Source: Candidatus Martarchaeota archaeon
GTDB taxonomy: Archaea; Micrarchaeota; Micrarchaeia; Micrarchaeales; Micrarchaeaceae
Assembly (NCBI GenBank): GCA_023474155.1
Contig: JAMCYJ010000015.1
Span: forward strand, 1 to 25,194
Length of the DNA: 25,194 bases
Direction: 5' to 3'
The position numbers were made by a program, and so were the translations under genes. Positions 14,822 through 22,131 of the stretch are shown one piece after another. Numbering within the stretch: the first letter of the stretch is position 1; every line of letters begins with the position of its first letter. The notes under the pieces are model-generated. The model was not told the origin of the DNA and did no database searches. It saw only the letters and a list, made by a program, of their open reading frames with translations.

Positions 14822-15916
14822 ATGAAAAACATGGCGCAAAACAGGAAAGAAGAGAAAATCAGAACGGGCGTTCTCGCGTTTGCGGCCCTGATTACAGCCA
14901 TGGCTTTGACAGGAATCGCGTTTGCGACCTCGCCTTCATCGTCAGGGCCCATAAATATCTCAAATTGGGAAAGCACTGCACTTATCGGCGTATTTGTAGT
15001 GATGGTAGTCGCATTGTTCATTTACATGCTGAGCAGGTTCATGTTCAACACCCGAGTTGAGGCATGGGCAAAAATGCAGATATACGAGGCAATCCTATCC
15101 TTTATACTATTGCTGGTATTTGTCTGGATTAGCGCATATTTCTTCACAAACCCCGTGCCGAGCTTCCAGCAGATGCATCTTGTGCCTAGTCAATGCACAG
15201 GCGTGAGCGACTTGTTTACGCTTTCGGCATGCGACCTGAGCGCGTTCAATTCGGATATCGAAACATATCTCCAGATCTTTTTCTGGTCTTCAACCCTGCT
15301 CAGCCTGACTCCGGGAGTAACAGTGAATATAGGCTTTGCAGCTGTATCATCTGCGAAGCTTGGCAGTGTAGGAATCAGCGCAGAATTAAATAGTCTTATG
15401 CCGAAATCAGATACAGAATTTATTACTTTATTCTTCAGCAGCATTCTTTTTATGCTTATGCTCAACCAGATACAACTCATGATAGTATCCTCCTCGCTTC
15501 TTTTCCTGTCTTTATTCATGGCCATAGGCCTTGTAACGCGGATATTCGGGATAACAAGGACTTTTGGCGGTGCAATGATAGCCCTTGGAGTCGGCTTGGG
15601 GCTTATCCTGCCGCTGCTCACAGCCCTGACATATGGTTTTCTCACAACACAGATCGGCACAATTACCCCTGTTTCAGTCATCCTGCAAATAATATCCGCA
15701 ATAGACGGAATTTGGTTGACGATAGGCTCAAACTTAATAGGCTTTCAGAATATATTCATAAGCGGCCAGTTTGCAATGGGCATCGGCTATATAATAGGAG
15801 GGCTTACATTTGTTCCATTTTTAAACTTCATTATACTCGATGCATTTATTATTGATTTTTCAAGTGCAATTGGAGAGAGAATGGATTTCATGAGTCTGCT
15901 TGCCGGAGTCATATAA
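14822..15916 (+). CDS. Polytopic membrane protein, paralogue 5 of 6
   Basis: 364 residues, 28 bases after paralogue 4. A charged N-terminus (RKEEKIR) and hydrophobic core end in a signal-peptidase-like site (IAFA|TS, about 35). Hairpin helices are at about 53-70 and 90-107, with Y68, Q86 and E89 at family spacing and a basic loop (SRFMFNTRVEAW). An outside segment with C125 and C137 precedes further helices and the signature R240-x5-R246-x2-G249-G250-x13-P264. The C-terminal helices end FIIDFSSAIGERMDFMSLLAGVI-like, resembling the other members. An ATG at 14831 is an alternative start. It probably works with paralogues 1-6 as one complex, by inference from synteny. Confidence 0.8.
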   Translation: MKNMAQNRKEEKIRTGVLAFAALITAMALTGIAFATSPSSSGPINISNWESTALIGVFVVMVVALFIYMLSRFMFNTRVEAWAKMQIYEAILSFILLLVFVWISAYFFTNPVPSFQQMHLVPSQCTGVSDLFTLSACDLSAFNSDIETYLQIFFWSSTLLSLTPGVTVNIGFAAVSSAKLGSVGISAELNSLMPKSDTEFITLFFSSILFMLMLNQIQLMIVSSSLLFLSLFMAIGLVTRIFGITRTFGGAMIALGVGLGLILPLLTALTYGFLTTQIGTITPVSVILQIISAIDGIWLTIGSNLIGFQNIFISGQFAMGIGYIIGGLTFVPFLNFIILDAFIIDFSSAIGERMDFMSLLAGVI

Positions 15917-15962
15917 AAAATAAATGAATTAGAATGCGGTCAAATATCCTGCAAATGATCAT

Positions 15963-17111
15963 ATGAAAAAAATATTCAAAATCAGCCTGATGCTTATTAT
16001 CGCAATGGTCTTATTGGCAGCAGCGCATGCTTCTATTCTTTCGCCCGCGTCGTCAAGCCAGCCAGGCTGCTCGACGCTGCCCGCATCAATACAATCTATT
16101 GTTGCAGGGACAGAGCCATGGTACTGTCCAATCAATGCGCAGATCGGCGCGGTATTCGAGAAATACGCATCGCTGATGTGGATTGCCGTGCTTATCTCAT
16201 TTGCAATTGCAGGTACAATTTATATGGGAGGCGCGCTGGCGGGAAGCAGCAGGATCAAAAATTTTGGCATAGCCGAGCTCTACGAGGCGACGGCGACAGG
16301 CGTCATTGTTGGAATTTTCTTATATGTCTGCGCTGTTGTATTCGGCATTCTTCCCGGCATTACAGTAGGCCCTATAAACCCCTACGCAACGGCTCTGCAT
16401 TATATTACACAGGTAATAAGTCAGGCGCAATCGCTCTATGCCAGCCTTTTTTTTATTTATTTTAAAATCCAGTATTATTTCTCATATAGCCTTACAGTAG
16501 GCGGAACTGTCAGTGTCCTAGAAGGGATAGCTAAAATATTGGCGTCTATAGGAGGCGGCGAAAATATTGCACTGGCAATCGGAAAGTTCGCGATTTCTTT
16601 TCTTTACCTGGATCCGAGCATGGCCTTGATGAACATAATTTCTGACGGAATAATGCTCCTTTGGGCGGAATATTATCTTATCGTATTCTTCGCTGTCGCC
16701 GCGATACCAGTGTTCCTGATTCCAGGCGTCGTATTCAGGGCCATAATACCTACGCGCGCTCTTGGCGGAATGCTGATGGCGATTGCAATAACGTTTTACC
16801 TTATTGTCCCGACCATGTTTGCAGTCGCGTTTTATTTCACTGCGCCGAATGCGCTGCATCAAATGAACACTGCGGCTACATTGCTTAACAAGTTCGGCGC
16901 GGGGCAGGGATCGATAACGAATGCGCTGACGCCCGCAAGTCCTCTTGTCGTACAGCTAAAAAACGCGCAGAATGCAATGGCAGGGTTCTGGCTCATGCTG
17001 TTGTTTTACCCTGTCCTGATTATAGCGGTTGCGTATGCAGCAATAACCCAGCTGGCGGCATTCCTTGGAGGCGTAGCAAAGGTAGGAGGCAGAATGAGGA
17101 GTTTTATATAA
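15963..17111 (+). CDS. Polytopic membrane protein, paralogue 6 of 6
   Basis: 382 residues. The signal peptide (1-23) ends AAHA|SI. A short outside segment carries C36 and C55. Hairpin helices are at about 71-90 and 108-128, with Y87, E105 and E108 at exact family spacing. Long middle helices (about 155-215) precede the signature R259-x5-R265-x2-G268-G269-x13-P283 and a final helix at about 340-365. The C-terminus (FLGGVAKVGGRMRSFI) resembles paralogue 1. This is the last gene of the series. Its stop is only 18 bases from the stop of the convergent HAD-family gene, so the terminators must lie within coding sequence or be very short. Confidence 0.8.
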   Translation: MKKIFKISLMLIIAMVLLAAAHASILSPASSSQPGCSTLPASIQSIVAGTEPWYCPINAQIGAVFEKYASLMWIAVLISFAIAGTIYMGGALAGSSRIKNFGIAELYEATATGVIVGIFLYVCAVVFGILPGITVGPINPYATALHYITQVISQAQSLYASLFFIYFKIQYYFSYSLTVGGTVSVLEGIAKILASIGGGENIALAIGKFAISFLYLDPSMALMNIISDGIMLLWAEYYLIVFFAVAAIPVFLIPGVVFRAIIPTRALGGMLMAIAITFYLIVPTMFAVAFYFTAPNALHQMNTAATLLNKFGAGQGSITNALTPASPLVVQLKNAQNAMAGFWLMLLFYPVLIIAVAYAAITQLAAFLGGVAKVGGRMRSFI

Positions 17112-17129
17112 TAAGAAGATGCAGGTATT

Positions 17130-17750
17130 TCATTCCTTTTCATTGGGTTTTGGCGCGCCGCGTTTCAGCGCAATGCCCTCAAGTATCTTGTTTATTTCTT
17201 TCCAGTCCTTTGCGGGTATTATGTTTCTGTCTTTGTTGCGCCTCAAAAAGCCCTCATTCCAAGGCTGCTCGTGCACAATAGCGATTTTATTGCGCTCTGC
17301 GACCTTTTTCGCGATTTCAGGATAATCATCAACGTATATATCAAAATTGTAATTCACCTTTTCTTCGGGCTTGCACGATATGAAATGATCCCTGCTAAGT
17401 ATTATACTGCTTTTTATCAGCCATTTGTACACTGATCTCGGGTCGATAGAAGCAGTCACTACATAAATCTCGTAATTTGCGCTGAGGCTATCTATTATTG
17501 CAGGGATATTTGAGTCGAGAGGCGTAATTATGTTTTTGTTCCAGTTAGATTTCTGCAAATTCCATATGTCTTTGTAGGACTGCATAAAAGCCTCGATGCT
17601 GAGTTGAGGGACGGTAGACAAACCATATTCTGTAATGTCATTCTTGCAGACGCCAGACTTAGGATTCATCTCGCAGATCTTCGGTACGAGGTCTATTATT
17701 ACTCCGTCGACATCAAGCGCCAGGCTTTTCTTCGATTTTTTTGCATGCAT
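17130..17750 (-). CDS. HAD-superfamily 5'(3')-deoxyribonucleotidase-like phosphatase
   Basis: 206 residues. Motif I is ALDVDGVIID, with D13 as nucleophile and D15 as acid/base. Motif II is YVVTAS, motif III a Lys in the SCKPEEK region, and motif IV DIYVDDYPEIAKKV. The layout fits the small single-domain nucleotidase branch of HAD enzymes (NT5C/YorS-type), which dephosphorylate deoxynucleoside monophosphates in the cytoplasm. The substrate cannot be read from sequence, and another phosphatase activity is possible. GTGAGGG immediately before ATG 17750 is a plausible ribosome binding site. The gene is convergent with, and only 18 bases from, the end of the membrane-protein series. Confidence 0.85.
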   Translation of the reverse strand: MHAKKSKKSLALDVDGVIIDLVPKICEMNPKSGVCKNDITEYGLSTVPQLSIEAFMQSYKDIWNLQKSNWNKNIITPLDSNIPAIIDSLSANYEIYVVTASIDPRSVYKWLIKSSIILSRDHFISCKPEEKVNYNFDIYVDDYPEIAKKVAERNKIAIVHEQPWNEGFLRRNKDRNIIPAKDWKEINKILEGIALKRGAPKPNEKE

Positions 17751-17811
17751 GCCCTCACTTTTTATTAATTATTAAATAATTATTAAATCAGATTTTATTT
17801 TTTTACTTTTT

Positions 17812-18207
17812 CTATATTATCGCCATGGCTGGTTCATTCTGCTTCATTATCCTGCCTGCTGCCATATTATTTGTTTGCTGCGAGCTTTCCTGATGAATGG
17901 GATTGCTTTCTTCCGTTATATGGGGGTTCTGTTTAAATGCCAAATTTGATACATATTTCTGATGCGCTCTTTCTTTATCATTTTGTTCCCGAAGTTCATT
18001 ACGCGGATGTTCTTTTGCTGTTTTCTTTTTTTCTTTCTTGGCTTTATTTAGAAATGTTTTTTGCAAGACGGCACAAATTTTTTGGTAAAATAAATCACAA
18101 GGTTCATATAAATAATCAAAATCCCATATTAATTCAAACCGATCATATTTGTTCCTTCTTTCCTGCCATTTTTTAAGATTGGCTTTTTTTTCTTCCTCGT
18201 TAATCAT
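17812..18207 (-). CDS. Hypothetical charged protein
   Basis: 131 residues, not recognised. The N-terminal part (1-50) alternates charged and aromatic residues (KKWQERRNKYDRFELIWDFDYLYEP) and may fold. The rest is Lys/Glu then Gln/Asn/Ser-rich and probably disordered. No membrane segment or signal peptide. A TATA box at 18231-18240 lies about 28 bases before the ATG, predicting a leaderless or almost leaderless transcript and supporting the gene as real. It belongs to a run of three small lineage-specific genes on the minus strand. Confidence 0.6.
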   Translation of the reverse strand: MINEEEKKANLKKWQERRNKYDRFELIWDFDYLYEPCDLFYQKICAVLQKTFLNKAKKEKKKTAKEHPRNELREQNDKERAHQKYVSNLAFKQNPHITEESNPIHQESSQQTNNMAAGRIMKQNEPAMAII

Positions 18208-18230
18208 AGAAATCGGATGGAGAAAAATAA

Positions 18231-18240
18231 TTGTATAAAA
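18231..18240 (-). promoter_or_regulatory. TATA box for the 131-residue hypothetical gene
   Basis: TTTTATACAA on the minus strand, centred about 28 bases upstream of ATG 18207. The spacing implies leaderless transcription. Confidence 0.5.
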
Positions 18241-18267
18241 CGTCTAAAATTAATTAATAGCCATTGA

Positions 18268-18615
18268 TTAATGCCTTCTTCTTTGCTCCTGAAGCCACAT
18301 ATTGATTTTTTGCGGAATGTTATCAGAGGTATGGCTATACATCCTTAAAAATCCCTGAAACCTCGAATATTGCCTTATTTTTGATTCATCGTCGCAGGCT
18401 TCAAACTTGAGCTCGGCTTTTTTAATCATATCCGCATCGAGGCTGAATTTTTCTGCCAGATCATGCGCAAAAAAAGGGTATTTTTTTATTATTTGGTAAT
18501 ACGACCTTATAGCAACTTTTTTCAGTTTTTTTTCATCTTTTATGCGCAATAAGTGGCTTATCAGTGACGAGTATTTTATGTCAAACGTCTTTTTTGGTTT
18601 ATTATTTTTTTCCAT
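18268..18615 (-). CDS. Hypothetical helical, basic protein
   Basis: 115 residues, not recognised. It is predicted to be mostly helical (SLISHLLRIKDEKKLKKVAIRSYYQII, then DLAEKFSLDADMIKKAELKFE) and ends with a basic WLQEQRRRH. No signal or membrane helix. The ATG at 18615 is chosen because AAGGTG lies about 6 bases upstream; a GTG two codons earlier overlaps that site. It starts 27 bases downstream of the lipoprotein-like gene stop, on the same strand, so the two may be co-transcribed. Confidence 0.65.
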   Translation of the reverse strand: MEKNNKPKKTFDIKYSSLISHLLRIKDEKKLKKVAIRSYYQIIKKYPFFAHDLAEKFSLDADMIKKAELKFEACDDESKIRQYSRFQGFLRMYSHTSDNIPQKINMWLQEQRRRH

Positions 18616-18642
18616 ATCCACACCTTGTAATTTTAAAGCAGG

Positions 18643-19134
18643 TCAGCCAGTGGCCTTTCTAAGCATATTAGAGTTGTTATCCGCCTCCAGCACAGTGGCG
18701 GGTTTTGGAACAATGATCCTGTGGAATACAAGAAACTTCTCGAGGCTCGCATTTGATTTGTCGAAGAGAAATGACTTTTTACTGCTGTCTTTTATAAGAT
18801 ATGCCTTTTCTGAAATCCTCTGCACCGAGAACAAAAATATTTTTATTCCCTTCTCTTCGCCATATACATTAATTTTTTGCTTTTTCTCATAACTCATGCC
18901 GTTAAGGTAATATGAAAGCTGGTTCATCGAATACCAGAAATCCTGAAAGTTCCACATAAAATTACTTATGCCGTACAACTGGCTGTCTATCGCATAAAGT
19001 TGCTGGCGGGTTTGGGGGCTCGTGGCGCATCCCGTTAGTGTTAGCCCTGTTGCCGCCACAAGGCCCATTGTTGCGATAGCTGCTGCCTTCTTTGCTTTGT
19101 TATTAAACTTTGTTGAGTCCATGTCAATCATCAA
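18643..19134 (-). CDS. Predicted lipoprotein with a lipobox, unknown function
   Basis: 163 residues. A basic N-terminus (FNNKAKKAA), hydrophobic core and lipobox L33-T34-G35-C36 (GLTLTGCATSP) indicate a Cys-anchored membrane lipoprotein exposed outside the cell. The mature part starts with a Gln/Tyr/Asn-rich helical stretch (about 42-75) and continues with a beta-rich region containing FLFSVQRISEKAYLI. No known domain is recognised. ATGs at 19131 and 19122 are alternative starts. AT-rich TATA-like sequences lie upstream (about 19160-19190). Lipobox lipoproteins are well known in haloarchaea and less documented in other archaea. Confidence 0.7.
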   Translation of the reverse strand: MMIDMDSTKFNNKAKKAAAIATMGLVAATGLTLTGCATSPQTRQQLYAIDSQLYGISNFMWNFQDFWYSMNQLSYYLNGMSYEKKQKINVYGEEKGIKIFLFSVQRISEKAYLIKDSSKKSFLFDKSNASLEKFLVFHRIIVPKPATVLEADNNSNMLRKATG

Positions 19135-19198
19135 TGCCTTGCTTTAAATGTTTACATCATATATAATACGCTTTGAGATATTTATATGTTGTTTTGGA

Positions 19199-19219
19199 GT
19201 GATAAAGTGGGATTATCAC
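19199..19219. repeat. Inverted repeat in intergenic region
   Basis: GTGATAA (19199-19205) and TTATCAC (19213-19219) are perfect 7-base arms around a 7-base spacer. It lies between the lipoprotein gene and the end of the 846-residue surface-protein gene, 65 bases upstream of the lipoprotein start, so it may be an operator or a small RNA hairpin. The rest of 19135-19412 shows only one other hairpin (19335-19363) and a 61-codon frame I do not accept. Confidence 0.45.
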
Positions 19220-19334
19220 CTCTATTTTATCTACTGCGGCATGGCTGCCAGATATTTTATGTTGTATAATGCAAATAATCTGGATTTACGACGTCGCGAA
19301 TGCTGTATTCCCATAATTTTAATTGGATTCTAGC

Positions 19335-19363
19335 CATCTCAAAATCAATCTCTGCTTGAGATG
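19335..19363 (-). terminator. Hairpin downstream of the surface-protein operon
   Basis: CATCTCAA (19335-19342) pairs perfectly with TTGAGATG (19356-19363) across a 13-base loop, 50 bases beyond the stop of the 846-residue protein gene. The position suits a transcript-end or processing hairpin. No long T-run is attached on the minus strand, so termination is not proven. Confidence 0.35.
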
Positions 19364-19412
19364 ACGAAAAGTTGCCTTTATCTTTTGGAGCTCCCCAAAA
19401 TGGCGAATGGAG

Positions 19413-21953
19413 TCATATGACTATGTCGGGGGAGTCGGCATTGATGAGCTTCAGGATGCCCGATGAAATGTAGAGCTTAAGTATTTCCGCCTCGTCGGAG
19501 TTCGAATTGTAGAGGTTGGACTTGAAGTTCTCCCTTCTCTCCGCATTCAGAAACGCGATATAGGTTTTTGCATTTTCATATATGGGTATTCTCTGGAATC
19601 TGCTTGTCTGCGAGTATATGACTATGTTTATCTTCTGGTTGTGGAATGTGGCTGCAATGTCTGCCGTCTCGCTCATGTTTATGTCAGTGAATAAGAAAGT
19701 GTGGGAGACAAAGAAAACCCTCATCTTCTTGAAGACCGCGAGATATTCTATGTCATGGCCGCTCTGCTGTATAAGATCATTTGGGGCGTAGAGGCCGTCG
19801 ATGCTTGAAAGGTCATTGCTGAATAAAAGCTGGTCGAGCAGCCTGTCGAGGTTCGCATAGGTTATATTGACAGGCATCCCGTTGAATCTGATGTTGTTGA
19901 AGATGCCGAGCTTTATCTCGTCCTTTGTCAAAGGCATGAACTTCCAGTGGTAATAAAGATTGAGCTTTGTGAAGACGCTGAGCAGGATTTTTTTATCGAT
20001 AGCTACCGGTGTTTTTTTCTGCAGAGGAATTGACGGGATATCTATGTAGAATTCGTCCCGATTAGGCGCTTTGACAAGCACGAGCATAAGGATTGTTATT
20101 ATACCGACGACGCCCAGGATTATATATTTCTGGTTTACCTCGATCTTTATGGGATTGCCCGGCGCGACATAGATATATTTATGGCTTAGCATGTACAGCG
20201 TAAAATTGAATGACTGCGTATTGGGTATTATGGTGCCTTTTGGCAGGGAATAGACAATGGTGCCGTTGGTTATAGTGCCTGTCTGGTTTGTGAATCCCTT
20301 AAGACTCAACTCGTATGGTATCCCAGAAAGAGGGTGGTTGTCTGATTTGACATAAAAGACAAAAATGTTATTTTTGAGGTCCTCCGAGGTCAGGTTTATG
20401 GTTATATTTGGCACGCTGAACAATCCGCCTGAGATTATCGAGGAATTGTAGTTTTTAACCATTGCAAGATAAACCCCTTTAGGAAGATTGAAGGTTGGGT
20501 AGTAGAAAAATGAAAACGCCCTGCTCGACATATTCCGCGTGCCCTTGCAGGGATAATGATAACCGAGGAATATCGGCGAGCCTATCTCTGTCATGTTTAT
20601 TGTATAGAAATATATCGATGGCTCTATAACCTGGCTCGAGCTCGTGCAGGTCACAAATGCAGTAATGTTTGCTGAAATAGGTATAGTAGGCAGAATAATG
20701 CTTGGAATTGCAAGGCTGCCGCGCAATGAAAAATTTGGCTGCGGCTCGATGTACGAAAAATGGGTGTAATTGGAGAGATTAAGCAGAAGGTGGTATCTTG
20801 TGCTGTTCCCAGTATAATTATAGAAGAAGAGCGAATGCGAGAAGTTGAGGTAGAATGAGTAATTCCTTGAATTTGAAACGACGACTCTCGGGTATCCTGT
20901 ATTGAACTCCGTCACCAGCTGGCTGTAATTCGACTCCGAATATGGCACGGGCAATGCGCTTAGGACTATTCCTGCCTGGCCCTGTGAATGCTTGAAATTG
21001 CCCAGCGCCACAGTCCTTGAACCGCTTGCGTATTTCGGAAGCCAAAAAAGCTCTGCAATAGACTTTGCAATGTCCGCCGTATATTCTTCTGGAGATTTCC
21101 AGGTATCTGGATAATTCGAGAAAATCACTACCGAGCCGTTCAGGTAATTGATGTAACTCGCAGGCCCATAGCCCGTGCCGTTATAGAGATTGAATGTCTT
21201 TGCAGTAAAATAAAAGCTTGAGTTAAAAATGGAGGCGTTTGGAATGGAGTAGAGGTAATACGGAGGAGTTGCAGGAACAGGCGTTGAAAACGGCGTCTGC
21301 ACCGCCCTTGAGAAATTCTGGCCAGTATAGATTATGCTTGTGCCCTTGCCGAGCAGGTATGTCATTGTCTGGGTCTGTGTTGAATTGTTTACTGAGAAGA
21401 ACATCTGCTGGGGAATGAGACCGGTCATGACAAGCAGTATCGAATTGTTCTGAATCGTTGTTATATTTGCGAATGAAACGGTTTGTATCGAATCATTAAT
21501 GCCGTAGTGCGCGAGGTATTTCGCAAGCAGGGATTTGACAAGGTCCATATTCTGGCACCTGAAGCACTGCCCGCTTGTGTTCCAGATATAGATGCGAGAG
21601 GGAATTTTCTGCTTGAAAATAGATTCGTTTATCGTCAGGTTCGAAATGTTGTATGTATTGTAGGAGACAAGGGAATAAGGAAGCATGTTCAGGATATAAT
21701 TGGCGCGGATCTGCTTTATAGTCTGTGCGGATATGTTTGTATTGTTGTAAAATACAAAATAAGACGAGACAAGGCTGGAGCTTATGCTTGATTTTAATGT
21801 TAGATTCTTTAAGGGATAGGCTGCCGAAGTGCTTTGCAGCAGGAGATGCACGTAAATAACAAGCCCGACAACAACGACCGCGACCGCTATGAGCGTTATG
21901 ACAAGCGCCTTATGCCCTTTTAATAAGCCAGCGGCCTTGTTTATCTTTGCCAT
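19413..21953 (-). CDS. Large membrane-anchored, N-glycosylated surface protein with cytoplasmic domain
   Basis: 846 residues, not recognised. One helix lies near the N-terminus (about 17-40) and a second at about 610-627, dividing the protein into a short cytoplasmic start, an outside domain of about 570 residues and a cytoplasmic tail of about 220. The ectodomain is rich in Asn, Ser, Tyr and Thr and has about thirty N-x-S/T sequons, so it is probably heavily glycosylated. Three or four Cys sit there, including a C-x2-C (QCFRCQN). The tail (FYIDIPSIPLQKK to the C-terminus) mixes helices and strands with no known domain. Two helices flanking a large ectodomain suggest a receptor or adhesin with intracellular output. 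It starts 19 bases after the 47-residue gene, in a probable three-gene operon. Confidence 0.8.
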   Translation of the reverse strand: MAKINKAAGLLKGHKALVITLIAVAVVVVGLVIYVHLLLQSTSAAYPLKNLTLKSSISSSLVSSYFVFYNNTNISAQTIKQIRANYILNMLPYSLVSYNTYNISNLTINESIFKQKIPSRIYIWNTSGQCFRCQNMDLVKSLLAKYLAHYGINDSIQTVSFANITTIQNNSILLVMTGLIPQQMFFSVNNSTQTQTMTYLLGKGTSIIYTGQNFSRAVQTPFSTPVPATPPYYLYSIPNASIFNSSFYFTAKTFNLYNGTGYGPASYINYLNGSVVIFSNYPDTWKSPEEYTADIAKSIAELFWLPKYASGSRTVALGNFKHSQGQAGIVLSALPVPYSESNYSQLVTEFNTGYPRVVVSNSRNYSFYLNFSHSLFFYNYTGNSTRYHLLLNLSNYTHFSYIEPQPNFSLRGSLAIPSIILPTIPISANITAFVTCTSSSQVIEPSIYFYTINMTEIGSPIFLGYHYPCKGTRNMSSRAFSFFYYPTFNLPKGVYLAMVKNYNSSIISGGLFSVPNITINLTSEDLKNNIFVFYVKSDNHPLSGIPYELSLKGFTNQTGTITNGTIVYSLPKGTIIPNTQSFNFTLYMLSHKYIYVAPGNPIKIEVNQKYIILGVVGIITILMLVLVKAPNRDEFYIDIPSIPLQKKTPVAIDKKILLSVFTKLNLYYHWKFMPLTKDEIKLGIFNNIRFNGMPVNITYANLDRLLDQLLFSNDLSSIDGLYAPNDLIQQSGHDIEYLAVFKKMRVFFVSHTFLFTDINMSETADIAATFHNQKINIVIYSQTSRFQRIPIYENAKTYIAFLNAERRENFKSNLYNSNSDEAEILKLYISSGILKLINADSPDIVI

Positions 21954-21972
21954 CGTATCTTCTGGTTTTTCT

Positions 21973-22116
21973 TTAGAATTTTTTCTCTTGCTTATCCTTG
22001 ACCAAAAGCCGCGTAAACAGCTTTGTCATAAAGTTTTCCTTTTGGCCTATTTTTTTGAGTATCGCATAGACCTTAACGTACCTCAGCCTTTTGTTTATAA
22101 TGACGCTATAATTCAT
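21973..22116 (-). CDS. 47-aa basic small protein between operon partners
   Basis: ATG at 22116 to TAA at 21973-21975 gives 47 residues, MNYSVIINKRLRYVKVYAIL to KQEKKF, with 16 Lys or Arg residues. It fits exactly between the 275-codon gene frame (15 bases upstream) and the 846-residue gene (19 bases downstream), all on the minus strand. This spacing is typical of an operon. It has a hydrophobic face (VIINKRLRYVKVYAILKKI) but no full membrane helix. No family is recognised. The tight packing and absence of any other use for the gap favour a real gene. Confidence 0.6.
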   Translation of the reverse strand: MNYSVIINKRLRYVKVYAILKKIGQKENFMTKLFTRLLVKDKQEKKF

Positions 22117-22131
22117 CAAACCAGCCTTTTT

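Noticed and set aside
7796..17111. Ordinary transporter operon
   Set aside because: No ATP-binding cassette, no substrate-binding protein, and no transporter family motif is seen; six diverged paralogues with cleaved signal peptides and Cys-containing outside loops fit poorly.
19148..19333. 61-codon plus-strand frame in the 19135-19412 intergenic region
   Set aside because: Hydrophobic/Cys-rich translation with no start signal; it crosses a perfect inverted repeat and lies opposite a likely promoter.
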